Assembly (NCBI RefSeq): GCF_024611995.1
Contig: NZ_CP102509.1
Location: 4,402,001-4,466,000, forward strand
DNA from: Streptomyces sp. NBC_00162
Lineage (GTDB): Bacteria; Actinomycetota; Actinomycetes; Streptomycetales; Streptomycetaceae
Reading direction: 5' to 3'
DNA length: 64,000 nucleotides
Shown here one piece after another: positions 8,587 through 17,156 of this stretch. A model generated the notes under the pieces. That model had not been told where the DNA came from. It was given only the letters and a program-made list of their open reading frames with translations, and ran no database searches. A program made the position numbers and the translations under genes. The first letter of the stretch is position 1; each line of letters starts with the position of its first letter.

Positions 8587-9507
8587 TTGTCCGAGCAGGC
8601 GGTAGCCGAGTACCGGATCGAGGATCTGGCGCACCACAGCGGGGCGACGGTGCGCACGATCCGCGCGTACCAGGACCGGGGTCTGCTGCCGAAGCCGGAG
8701 CGGCGGGGCCGCTCCAACGTCTACCGGGACACGCATCTGGCGCGGCTGCGCCAGATCGCGGACCTGCTCGACCGCGGCTACACCCTGGCCTCCATCAAGG
8801 AACTGCTGGAGGCCTGGGACGCGGGGCGCGGGCTGGGAGGCGTACTCGGGCTGGTCGCCGAGGTCCACGGGCCCTGGACCGACGAGGAGGCGGCCCGCAT
8901 AAGCCGGGAGGAGCTGAACGAGCGCTTCGGCGGCAGGCCCGACGACGACGCGGTGGACGAGGCCTGCGAACTGGGTGTGCTGGAGCGGATCGCGGGCCGC
9001 CCGGACCAGTTCCTGGTGCCCTCGCCGCAGGAGCTGGCGGTGGCGGCCGAGCTGTACGCGGCCGGGGTGCCGCTGTCGGCGATCACGGGGCACTTGCGGG
9101 AGCTGCGCGGGCAGGTGGAGCACATCGCCTCGCGGTTCCTGGAGTTCACCACCGAGCACGTCTTCGCGCGCTACCTCGGGCAGGTGCCTCCGACCGACGC
9201 GGACGCGGCGGAGGCGGCGACGATGGTGCGGCGGCTGCGGCCGCTGGCCCAGCAGACCGTGGACGCGGAGCTGGCGCGGGCGATGCGGCTGTTCGCGACC
9301 CGGCATCTGCAGCGACACCTGGGGGCGAGCGGGTCACCGCAGCCGTCGGGTCCCTCTCCGGTGGCGCTGCCGGCCGGGACGGTGCGGGCGGTGCAGGACC
9401 TCGTCGGCGCCGATCACGTGGCGGAGTTCGTCCGGGCCGCGACGGAGCGGGAGCTCCAGGCCCGGACGATGAACGATCTGGCGCGGCGGGCGGAGCCCGG
9501 TCGGTAG
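8587..9507 (+). CDS. MerR-family transcriptional regulator
   Basis: A 306-residue regulator. The N-terminal winged helix (about residues 8-75) has the MerR pattern IEDLAHHSGATVRTIRAYQ, followed by DRGLLPKPERRGRSNVYRD. The long C-terminal part is helical, with no metal-binding cysteines, so it is not a typical metal sensor. The start is TTG at 8587, placed by the GGGAG at 8576-8580. It directly follows the hydrolase gene on the same strand and probably controls that set, but no 19-20-bp MerR spacer promoter was evident to me. Confidence 0.87.
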   Translation: MSEQAVAEYRIEDLAHHSGATVRTIRAYQDRGLLPKPERRGRSNVYRDTHLARLRQIADLLDRGYTLASIKELLEAWDAGRGLGGVLGLVAEVHGPWTDEEAARISREELNERFGGRPDDDAVDEACELGVLERIAGRPDQFLVPSPQELAVAAELYAAGVPLSAITGHLRELRGQVEHIASRFLEFTTEHVFARYLGQVPPTDADAAEAATMVRRLRPLAQQTVDAELARAMRLFATRHLQRHLGASGSPQPSGPSPVALPAGTVRAVQDLVGADHVAEFVRAATERELQARTMNDLARRAEPGR

Positions 9508-9584
9508 TCCACAGGGCGGATCACTCGTTTGCCGTCAAAACCCGCCCAAACGGCTGTGGACAAGTCCCGTTTCCCTGTGGGCAA
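9505..9584. other. trio of DnaA-box-like sites
   Basis: Within 80 bp lie TAGTCCACA (9505-9513, overlapping the MerR stop codon), a perfect TTGTCCACA on the minus strand (9555-9563) and TTGCCCACA on the minus strand (9576-9584). The last differs from the consensus at one base. The group sits in the gap between MerR and the convergent aquaporin gene. Confidence 0.5.
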
Positions 9585-9598
9585 CTGAGGCTGAGAGG

Positions 9599-10375
9599 TC
9601 AGCCGATGGTCTCGTACGCGGCCTTGGTGGGGGTCGTCCCGTCCACCGGCCCGGGCTCGGCCAGGGTCTCCACCGGCACGGGCTTCGCGGACCGGGAGGT
9701 TCCGTACAGCAGGCCGGCGAGGGCCAGGCCGAGGATCCCGCCGATCAGCTGCGCCACCACGAAACCGGGGAGGGACTCCGGGGCGATGCCGGTGAAGGAG
9801 TCGCTGAAACTGCGCCCGACGGTGCCGGCCGGATTGGCGAAGGAGCCGGAGGAGGTGAACCAGATCGCCGCGGCGATGTACGCGGCGACCGCGGCCGGAA
9901 TGAGCTTGGGACGCCCGATGCGGCCGAGGCCCTGGATGACGAGGACCAGTCCGGCGGTGGCGACGACCTCGCCGACCAGCAGGTGGCCGCCGTCGCGCAC
10001 CTGGGTGGCGAAGGTGCCGGGGGTCCGGCCGAACATGGCTTCCGCGAGCACCGCCCCGCCGATCGCTCCGGCCGTCTGGGCAGCGGCGTAGGCCAGTGCC
10101 TCCCGGCCGTCGAGCCCTTCCCCGCCGGTGCGCCGGGACCACCAGGCGGTGAGGGTGACCACCGGGTTGAGGTGGGCGCCGGACAGCGGCCCGAAGAGCG
10201 TGATGATCAGCCCGAGGCCGATGGCGGAGGCGAGCGAGTTGGCTATGAGGGCGACACCGGTGTCGCGGCTGAGCTCGGCGGCCTGGATCCCGGAGCCGAC
10301 CACGACCACGAGCAGGCCGGCCGTGCCGATCAGTTCGGCAGCCGCACGACGTGGCAGAGAGGTATGGGCTGTCAT
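9599..10375 (-). CDS. aquaporin / MIP-family channel
   Basis: A 258-residue channel with six membrane spans and two half-helix motifs: AHLNPVVT (first, NPV instead of NPA) and FANPAGTVGRSF (second, NPA followed by the conserved Arg). NPV in the first motif hints at a non-orthodox pore, perhaps for glycerol or another small neutral solute. The start is ATG at 10373-10375 with a strong GGGGGAG upstream; a longer frame starting at 10462 lacks support. It is divergent from kptA and has no arsenic-resistance genes beside it. Confidence 0.9.
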   Translation of the reverse strand: MTAHTSLPRRAAAELIGTAGLLVVVVGSGIQAAELSRDTGVALIANSLASAIGLGLIITLFGPLSGAHLNPVVTLTAWWSRRTGGEGLDGREALAYAAAQTAGAIGGAVLAEAMFGRTPGTFATQVRDGGHLLVGEVVATAGLVLVIQGLGRIGRPKLIPAAVAAYIAAAIWFTSSGSFANPAGTVGRSFSDSFTGIAPESLPGFVVAQLIGGILGLALAGLLYGTSRSAKPVPVETLAEPGPVDGTTPTKAAYETIG

Positions 10376-10509
10376 GGTTTCTCCCCCTGAGCAGAAGTGG
10401 CAGCGGAAAATGTATTCCGTATCTTGGAATGACGATAGGGGGTGTCCACACCGGGCCGGCACCCCGAAAATCCCTGCCGGAAGGCCGCCCGACCGGGCAG
10501 GCTGGGGCC

Positions 10510-11049
10510 ATGGATGACAGGCGCACCGTGAAGGTGTCCAAATACGTCTCGAAACACCTGCGACATCAGCCGGAACGGATCGGACTGGTGCTCGACCCCC
10601 AGGGCTGGGTGGAGATCGACGACCTGCTGCGCGCGGCCGCCGCCCACGGTTTCGCCTTCAGCCGGGCCGAGCTCGATCACGTCGTCGCCGCCAACGACAA
10701 GCAGAGGTTCGCCGTCGACGGCACCCGGATCCGGGCCAGCCAGGGCCACACGGTGGCCGTGGACCTGAACCTTCCGGAGGCCGAACCGCCCGCGTACCTC
10801 TACCACGGCACCGTCGCCGCCGCCCTGGACGCGATCCGCGCCGAGGGCCTGCGCCCGATGGCCCGCCACCACGTGCACCTGTCCCCCGACCGGGAGACCG
10901 CGACCCGGGTCGGCGCACGACGCGGCCGGCCCGTGGTGCTCAGCGTGGACGCGGGCGCGATGCGCGCCGCCGGGCACGTCTTCCGGATCAGCGCCAACGG
11001 GGTGTGGCTGGTGGACGCCGTACCGCCGCAGTTCCTGCGCTTCCAGTAG
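10510..11049 (+). CDS. kptA: RNA 2'-phosphotransferase (Tpt1/KptA)
   Basis: A 179-residue enzyme that moves the 2'-phosphate from an RNA splice junction to NAD+, giving ADP-ribose 1'',2''-cyclic phosphate. Family motifs are KYVSKHLRHQPERIGL with GWVEIDDLL in the N-lobe, and YHGT plus HHVHLSPD in the ADP-ribosyl-transferase-like C-lobe. The ATG at 10510 starts the conserved region; the longer frame upstream is not needed. Bacteria lack the eukaryotic tRNA-splicing pathway that makes its usual substrate, so its role here is unknown. It is divergent from the aquaporin gene and 178 bp before the HSP90 gene. Confidence 0.94.
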   Translation: MDDRRTVKVSKYVSKHLRHQPERIGLVLDPQGWVEIDDLLRAAAAHGFAFSRAELDHVVAANDKQRFAVDGTRIRASQGHTVAVDLNLPEAEPPAYLYHGTVAAALDAIRAEGLRPMARHHVHLSPDRETATRVGARRGRPVVLSVDAGAMRAAGHVFRISANGVWLVDAVPPQFLRFQ

Positions 11050-11227
11050 GAACCGGCAGGACGTCCCGGACCGTTCTCGGCCGGCACTTCCCGGGCGTCT
11101 TCCCCGGACGGGAATTCACTCAGAGATTGTCGGACCATCCCCCTAATCTGTTGCCCACTCCGGGATCTGTGAGGGGGGGACCTCGCGATCGCCGAACCAT
11201 CCCCGTACGCACGCGAGGTGACGCCCC

Positions 11228-13060
11228 ATGACGTCCACACCCCACAACTTCCAAGTCGATCTGCGCGGCCTGGTCGACCTGCTTTCCCACCACCTCTACT
11301 CCAGCCCGCGCGTCTACGTCCGCGAGCTCCTGCAGAACGCCGTGGACGCCGTCACCGCCCGCCAGACCCTCGACCCTCAGGCCGAGATCCGCATCCGGCT
11401 GACCGCCACCGGCGGCCGGGTGACCATCGAGGACAGCGGCATCGGCCTGACCGCCGCCGAGGCCCACTCCCTCCTCGCCACCATCGGCCGCAGCTCCAAG
11501 CGCGGCGGCGAGCACGGACTGGAGGCGGCCCGGCAGGAGTTCCTCGGCCAGTTCGGCATCGGCCTGCTCGCGTGCTTCGTCGTGGCCCGCCAGATCCGCG
11601 TCGTCACCCGGTCCGCCCGCGATCCCCAGGCCCGGCCCGTCGAATGGCTGGCCACGGACGACGGTTCGTACACCGTGCGCGAACTTCCGTACGAGGCACG
11701 CCCGGAGCCCGGGACCACCGTCGTCCTCGAGGCCCGCCCGGGCGCCGCCGAGTGGACCGTCCCGTCCAAGGTCGGGCAGCTGGCCCGCGACTACGGCTCC
11801 CTGCTGCTGTACGACATCACCTTCGACGACGGCGAGGGCGGCGAGCCGCGATCGGTCACCGACCGTCCCGCCGTCTGGGACCGGCCCTTCCCCACCCCCG
11901 CCGCCCGGCGCGTCGCGCTCGCCGGGCACTGCTCGGAGCTCTTCGGCTTCACCCCGCTCGACAGCATCGACCTCGACCTGCCGGTCGCCGGAGTGCGCGG
12001 GGTGGCGTACGTCCTGCCCGAGCCGACCAGTCCCGCCCACCGGGCCGGACACCGTGTCCACCTCAAGGGCATGCTGCTGACCGACCGGGCCGACAACCTG
12101 CTGCCGGACTGGGCGTTCTTCGTCCGGGCCGTCCTCGACACGGACACGCTGCGGCCCACCGCCTCCCGCGAGAACCTGTACGACGACGAGACCCTGGCCG
12201 CCGTACGGGACGCCCTCGGCAGCCGCGTCCGCGGCTGGCTCGCCGAGCTCGCCGCGAGCGACCCGGAGCGGCTGGCCGCCTTCCTGCGCGTCCACCACCT
12301 CGGTGTGAAGTCCATGGCCCGGCACGACCCCGAGCTGCTCGGCCTGATGCTGCCCTGGCTTCCGTTCGAGACCAGTGACGGACCGATGAGCCTGGAGCAG
12401 TTCGCGGCCGCCCACACCGATGTCCACTTCACGCGCACCGTCGAGGAGTTCCGCCAGATCGCACCGATCGCCGCGGCCCACGGACTCGGCGTCATCAACG
12501 CCGGCTACACCTACGACGCGGACCTGCTGGCCCTGCTGCCTTCCGTACGGCCCGAGCTGAAGGTCACCGAGCTGGACGCCGGAGCCGTCACCGAGCGGCT
12601 CGACCCGGTGCCCACCGCCGCCGAACTGGAACTCGCCCCCTTCCTCGCCACCGCACGCACCCGCCTGGAGCCGCAGGGCTGCGACGTCGTGCTGCGCGCC
12701 TTCCAGCCCGTCGCCGTCCCCGCCCTCTACCTCGACGACCGGCAGGCACGGCAGGAGCGGGACCGGACCGCCGCGCTGGAGAGCGCCGACTCCCTGTGGA
12801 GCGGCATCCTGGGCGCGCTGCGCGGCTCCGCGCCCCGTGCCCGCCTGGTCCTCAACCACAACAACCCGCTCATCCGGCGGATCTCCGCGCTCCCCGACGA
12901 GGCGCTGACGGGCACCGCCGTCGAGTCGCTCTACGGACAGGCCCTGCTGATGTCCCAGCGGCCCCTGCGTCCCGCCGACTCCACCCTGCTCAACCGGGCC
13001 TTCCTCGGGCTCCTGGAATGGGCGACCCACTCCACCGAGGCCCAGGAGGACCAGAAGTGA
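11228..13060 (+). CDS. HSP90-family (HtpG-like) chaperone ATPase
   Basis: A 610-residue GHKL ATPase with HSP90 layout. The N-domain (about 1-220) has the catalytic Glu and Mg-binding Asn in RELLQNAVDAV, the ADP-contacting Asp in EDSGIGLT, and the GQFGIGLLA lid motif. The middle domain has the conserved Arg in ASRENLYDD, and the C-terminal dimerisation part ends in a charged tail, EDQK, without the eukaryotic MEEVD. Overall divergence from E. coli HtpG is large (for example LLQNAVDA for LISNASDA). The stop overlaps the GTG of the TPR gene, so the two are co-translated. The 178-bp gap upstream should hold the promoter. Confidence 0.9.
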   Translation: MTSTPHNFQVDLRGLVDLLSHHLYSSPRVYVRELLQNAVDAVTARQTLDPQAEIRIRLTATGGRVTIEDSGIGLTAAEAHSLLATIGRSSKRGGEHGLEAARQEFLGQFGIGLLACFVVARQIRVVTRSARDPQARPVEWLATDDGSYTVRELPYEARPEPGTTVVLEARPGAAEWTVPSKVGQLARDYGSLLLYDITFDDGEGGEPRSVTDRPAVWDRPFPTPAARRVALAGHCSELFGFTPLDSIDLDLPVAGVRGVAYVLPEPTSPAHRAGHRVHLKGMLLTDRADNLLPDWAFFVRAVLDTDTLRPTASRENLYDDETLAAVRDALGSRVRGWLAELAASDPERLAAFLRVHHLGVKSMARHDPELLGLMLPWLPFETSDGPMSLEQFAAAHTDVHFTRTVEEFRQIAPIAAAHGLGVINAGYTYDADLLALLPSVRPELKVTELDAGAVTERLDPVPTAAELELAPFLATARTRLEPQGCDVVLRAFQPVAVPALYLDDRQARQERDRTAALESADSLWSGILGALRGSAPRARLVLNHNNPLIRRISALPDEALTGTAVESLYGQALLMSQRPLRPADSTLLNRAFLGLLEWATHSTEAQEDQK

Positions 13061-16000
13061 CGAGCCTGACGCGTCAGGAGATCGAGCAGGGGTTGGCGGA
13101 GAACCGCCAATCCCCGGGCGGCTCCGCGCGCAACGCGCACGCCGAGGCCCTGGTCGCCGCCGCCGAGGCGAGCGGCGACCGCGCCCTCTTCCGGGAGACC
13201 CTGGACAACCTGATCAACGCCTATCTGTGGAGCTCCGAGTCCTCGAAGCTGCTGGTGCCCTTCGCCCGGCTGCTCCAGGAGTACGACAAGGATCCCGGCG
13301 CCTTCTCGGAATGGGACGCGCACTCGCTGTTCTGGCAGTTCAAGTGGGTTGCCACGGCCATCTCCGACTCCCCCGGGATCCCACTGGAGTCGGCCACCGG
13401 CTGGCTGGACGAGATGGAGCGGCGATACAGGATCGCGGGCTACAGCGAGCGGCCCGTACGGGAGGCCGAACTCTGGCTCGCCGATGCGATCGGCGACGAC
13501 GAGCGGGCGGAGCGGGCCTTCAAGCGCTGGCTGGCGGCCGATCGCGACGACATGAGCGACTGCCGCGCCTGCGAGCTCAACGGCCAGGGCCAGTACGCGG
13601 TCCTGCGCGACGACGACGCCCAGGCCCTGGAGATCTGGGCGCCGGTGCTGGCGGGTGAGAACACCTGCGCCGAGGAGCCGCACCGGGTGCTGGCCACCTC
13701 CCTGCTGCCGCTGTCGCGGCTCGGCCGGACCGACGAGGCGCGCTCGAACCACCTGCGCGGCTACCGCATGGCGCGTGGCAACGAAAGCCTGCTGCCCGCG
13801 GTCGCCAAGCACATCGAGTTCTGCGCGCTGACCGGGAACGAATCGCGCGGCCTGGAGATCCTGGCCGAGCACGCCTCCCACGTCGGACCGCTCGCCAATG
13901 TCGACGACCAGCTGGCCTTCCACGGCGGCATCCTCGTACTGCTGCGCCGGCTGAGGGAGCTGGGGCACGGGCAGAGCCCGGCCGTCCCCTACGAGGGCGT
14001 GCCGCACACCGTCTCCGAGCTGTACGAGGTGCTGCACGCGGGCGCGCTCGGCATCGCCCGGCAGTTCGACGTGCGCAACGGCACCACCCGGGTCTCGGAC
14101 CGGTTCCTGGCGCGGATCGGGCGGGAGCCGCTGATCGGCCACCTGCCGCTGGGGGTGCGCAGTGCGGCGCTCGGGCAGGCCGTCAGCCCCGCCGCTCCCG
14201 GCTTTTCCACCGCGCCCTCGCCGGCGATGGCGCCCACCGGGTTCGCCGAGCTGGTGGAGCGCGCCCGGCAGGCGCGTGACCTGGGCCATCCAGGCGCCGA
14301 CGCACTGTGGGCCGAGGTGGCCGTACGGGTGGACGCACAGCCGGAGCCCGACCCGCTGGTCTCGGCCGACCTGGCGGACTACCGGGCGCTCGCCGCGGCG
14401 AAGCGGGGGGCCGAGGAGGCACCGGAGCTGCTGGCGGCGGTGCGCGCGGGCTACCGGGCGCTCGGGCGGGCGGAACGCGCGGCCCTGACCGACCTGCGGC
14501 TGGCGAGCGTGGCCGCACAGTCCGGGGCCGCGCCCGCGGAGATCAGGAGGCTGCTCGGCGTGGCCGTGCGGGCCGCGGAGTCGCTGGACGCCGCGGAGCC
14601 GCTGCGGACCCGGCGGATCGCGCTCGCGGAACTGACGGCGATCCGCGTGGAGTCGTACCTGCGCTCGGTCGAGGCCACCGGGGACGAGGAGCACGGGCAC
14701 GGTCATGTCGAGCTGGCGGCCGAGCTGACCGCTTTCGTCGCGGCCTACGAGGGCACGCTGGCGGATCTCACGGCCGAGGCCGAGGAGATGCTGGGGCGGA
14801 TCGCGCTGTCGCAGGGCGACCTGGAGCGGGCCGTGGATCTGCTGGCGGCTGCTGCGGAGCGGGCGGTCGCGGCGGGCCTGCCGTGGCAGGCGGTGGACGC
14901 GCTGGTGCTGCGGGCCGGGGTGCTGATGCGGCTGGACCGGCCTGAGGAGGCGGAGCAGGCGGCGCGTTCCGCGCTGGAGGGTGCCGCCGAGGTGACCGAC
15001 GCCGAGGCGCAGGGCGTCGTACGGCTGACCCTCGCGGACATCCTGCTGCGACGGGGGGAGGCGGCCGAGGCCGCGGGGCACGCGTTGACGGGAGCCCACT
15101 GGTTCGACCAGGCCGGTCTCACCGCCGACGGCGGGGCGCAGGTCCGGCTGGTTCTGGCCCGGGCGTACGCACAGGACGGGCGGGCCGCCGAGGCGGCGGA
15201 GGTCCTGCAGTCGGCCCTTCCGGATCTGCTGGAGCACGGCGAGGAGCAGGCCGTCTTCGCCCGGGAGTTCCTGGGTGATCTGCTGCGTCGGCTGAACGAG
15301 TTCCGGCCGGCGGCGGAGCAGTACCTGCTGGCGGCGGAGACGGCCAAGGGGTGGGAGGATCCGCGGCCGCAGGCCGGCCTCGCCCAGTCGGCCGCCGACA
15401 CCCTGTCCGACGCGGGGCTGGCCACGGAGGCGGTCGCCGCCTACGAACGGGCGCTGGAGCTGCACCGGCTGACGGGGGAGGCGCCGGTTGCCGAGGTGCG
15501 GGTCCTGCGCTCGCTGGCCTGGCTGGGGCTGCGCGAGGCGGTCACCGACGCGGCCGTATCGCGGGCCCGGACCTTGATGGACGAGGCGGTCGGCGTACTG
15601 GAGGCCGCGCTGACGGCGGAGCCCGGGGCTGCGCACCTGCGGTCCGAACTGGCCCAGACCTGGCACCAGCTGGCGCAGGTCCTCGACCGACGTGTCAGCG
15701 CGCAGGCGGAACACTTCGACGAGGACGAGGACGAGCACGAGGACGACGACCGGGACGGGGATGAAGGCGGGGGCGAGGACGCGCCGGAGAAGCTGAGCGA
15801 GGCGGAGATCGAGGCGCTGCGTCTGGAGGAGATCGGCCTCTGGGACCGGGCCGCCTCGGCCTATGCGGAGCTCGGACCGGACCATCTGCGGGACCGGTTC
15901 CAGTGCCTGAACAACGCCGCCTGGACGGAGCAGGAGCGGGGCCGGGCGGACGCGGGGGCCGCACGGGTCGCCGCGCTGATCGACGAGGTCAAGGCACTGC

Positions 16001-16068
16001 CCGAAAGCGATGTGCCCGACTGGCTTCTGCCGTCCGCCGAGCGTCTGTTCGCGCAGCTGACCGCCTGA
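13057..16068 (+). CDS. large tetratricopeptide-repeat protein paired with HSP90
   Basis: A 1003-residue, almost fully helical, Ala/Leu/Glu-rich protein. TPR-like helical pairs are evident around 90-330 and repeatedly from about 560 to 840 (for example LLAAAAERAVAAGLPWQAVD). A short Pro/Ala linker lies near 370-390. A strongly acidic Asp/Glu run occupies about 888-908, before a final helical region. There are no catalytic motifs, signal peptide or membrane span. The GTG start overlaps the HSP90 stop by 4 bp, and AGGAGG precedes it inside the HSP90 gene, so equimolar synthesis is likely. By analogy with eukaryotic TPR co-chaperones it may be an HSP90 partner; this is inference from coupling alone. 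Confidence 0.82.
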   Translation: MTSLTRQEIEQGLAENRQSPGGSARNAHAEALVAAAEASGDRALFRETLDNLINAYLWSSESSKLLVPFARLLQEYDKDPGAFSEWDAHSLFWQFKWVATAISDSPGIPLESATGWLDEMERRYRIAGYSERPVREAELWLADAIGDDERAERAFKRWLAADRDDMSDCRACELNGQGQYAVLRDDDAQALEIWAPVLAGENTCAEEPHRVLATSLLPLSRLGRTDEARSNHLRGYRMARGNESLLPAVAKHIEFCALTGNESRGLEILAEHASHVGPLANVDDQLAFHGGILVLLRRLRELGHGQSPAVPYEGVPHTVSELYEVLHAGALGIARQFDVRNGTTRVSDRFLARIGREPLIGHLPLGVRSAALGQAVSPAAPGFSTAPSPAMAPTGFAELVERARQARDLGHPGADALWAEVAVRVDAQPEPDPLVSADLADYRALAAAKRGAEEAPELLAAVRAGYRALGRAERAALTDLRLASVAAQSGAAPAEIRRLLGVAVRAAESLDAAEPLRTRRIALAELTAIRVESYLRSVEATGDEEHGHGHVELAAELTAFVAAYEGTLADLTAEAEEMLGRIALSQGDLERAVDLLAAAAERAVAAGLPWQAVDALVLRAGVLMRLDRPEEAEQAARSALEGAAEVTDAEAQGVVRLTLADILLRRGEAAEAAGHALTGAHWFDQAGLTADGGAQVRLVLARAYAQDGRAAEAAEVLQSALPDLLEHGEEQAVFAREFLGDLLRRLNEFRPAAEQYLLAAETAKGWEDPRPQAGLAQSAADTLSDAGLATEAVAAYERALELHRLTGEAPVAEVRVLRSLAWLGLREAVTDAAVSRARTLMDEAVGVLEAALTAEPGAAHLRSELAQTWHQLAQVLDRRVSAQAEHFDEDEDEHEDDDRDGDEGGGEDAPEKLSEAEIEALRLEEIGLWDRAASAYAELGPDHLRDRFQCLNNAAWTEQERGRADAGAARVAALIDEVKALPESDVPDWLLPSAERLFAQLTA

Positions 16069-16106
16069 GCCGATTGCCTGAACCGGCTGTCTGAACCGGC
16101 TGCCGT

Positions 16107-16146
16107 CGGTCGTCGCCGCCCCCGCCGAGGGCAGCGGCGACGACCG
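16107..16146. terminator. convergent hairpin terminator
   Basis: Perfect 13-bp inverted repeat (16107-16119 with 16134-16146, 14-nt loop) between the convergent TPR and oxidoreductase genes; it can serve both strands. An imperfect tandem repeat containing CTGAACCGGCTG lies just before it. Confidence 0.7.
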
Positions 16147-16159
16147 CGGCAGCGTGGGA

Positions 16160-17065
16160 TCAGCTGTCCAGCTGGGCCGCGGCCTCCGTGGCGATCTTCT
16201 CGAAGACCGCCTCGTCCACGGCGAAGTCGGAGTCCGGGATCGGCGCATGGATCACCAGCTCGGTGAAGCCCAGCTCGAGGTGACGGCCCGCGAAGTCGAC
16301 GAACGCGTCCACGGACGACAGCACAGCGTTGGCCTCGGGCGTGAAGCCGGTCAGCAGGATCTTCTCGATCGATGCAGAGTCCCTGCCGATCTCCGCGCAG
16401 GCCTTGTCGAGCCGGGCGAGCTGCCCGCGGATGGCCTCCAGCGACTGCTCGGGCGTGCCGTCCTCGAAGAGCTTCGGGTCACCTGTGGTCACCCAGCCCT
16501 GGCCGTGCCGCGCTGCGAGCCGCAGGCCGCGCGGCCCGGTCGCGGCGACGGCGAACGGCAGCCTCGGCCGCTGCACACAACCGGGGATGTTGCGGGCTTC
16601 CTCGGCGGAGTAGAAGGTCCCCTCGTGGCTCACCGCGCCCTCGGTCAGCAGCGTGTCCAGCAGCGGTACGAACTCGGCGAAGCGGTCGGCCCGCTCGCGC
16701 GGGCTCCACGGCTCCTGGCCCAGTGCGGTCGCGTCGAAGCCGTTGCCGCCCGCGCCGATGCCGAGCGTGACGCGCCCGCCGGAGATGTCGTCCAGGGAGA
16801 TGAGCTCCTTGGCGAGGGTCACCGGGTGGCGGAAGTTCGGCGAGGTGACGAGCGTGCCCAGGCGCAGTCGCTCGGTGGCGGTGGCCGCCGCCGTCAGGGT
16901 GGGCAGCGCGCCGAACCACGGACCGTCGCGGAAGGACCGCCAGGACAGGTGGTCGTAGGTGTAGGCGGTGTGGAACCCGAGCTGCTCAGCCCGGAGCCAC
17001 TGGTCACGGCCTCCTTCGTGCCATCGACGTACCGGAAGGATCACCGTGCTCAGACGAAGACTCAT
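16160..17065 (-). CDS. LLM-class F420-dependent oxidoreductase
   Basis: A 301-residue flavin-type TIM-barrel protein of the luciferase-like family. Typical motifs are AEQLGFHTAYTYDHLSW near the N-terminus, LGTLVTSPNFRHPVTLAKE, and the GGRVTLGIGAGGNGFDATALG cofactor/phosphate-binding region. Actinobacterial members of this subgroup usually use coenzyme F420 rather than FMN. The substrate cannot be predicted. It is divergent from the HAD phosphatase gene, and the gap between their starts contains a parS site. Confidence 0.88.
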   Translation of the reverse strand: MSLRLSTVILPVRRWHEGGRDQWLRAEQLGFHTAYTYDHLSWRSFRDGPWFGALPTLTAAATATERLRLGTLVTSPNFRHPVTLAKELISLDDISGGRVTLGIGAGGNGFDATALGQEPWSPRERADRFAEFVPLLDTLLTEGAVSHEGTFYSAEEARNIPGCVQRPRLPFAVAATGPRGLRLAARHGQGWVTTGDPKLFEDGTPEQSLEAIRGQLARLDKACAEIGRDSASIEKILLTGFTPEANAVLSSVDAFVDFAGRHLELGFTELVIHAPIPDSDFAVDEAVFEKIATEAAAQLDS

Positions 17066-17083
17066 GCGTTCGAGACTACGGCC

Positions 17084-17111
17084 GCCTCATGTTTCACGTG
17101 AAACATGAGGC
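17084..17111. other. parS: parS site in a 28-bp perfect palindrome
   Basis: Exact parS core at 17091-17104. The symmetry extends 7 bp on each side (17084-17111) through flanks GCCTCAT and ATGAGGC. It lies in the divergent gap between the oxidoreductase and HAD phosphatase genes, so ParB spreading from here could touch both promoters. Confidence 0.95.
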
Positions 17112-17156
17112 CTCCGGCACGGGACAATCCCACCGTGGTCCGGCCGGTCACGGGCG

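Noticed and set aside
11120..13030. Long antisense open frame (636 codons) opposite the HSP90 gene
   Set aside because: It mirrors a gene with clear motifs; such frames arise from high G+C codon bias. The translation is low-complexity Gly/Val/Glu.
12931..16248. 1105-codon antisense frame opposite the TPR gene
   Set aside because: Arg/Gly/Pro-rich shadow without domain motifs.
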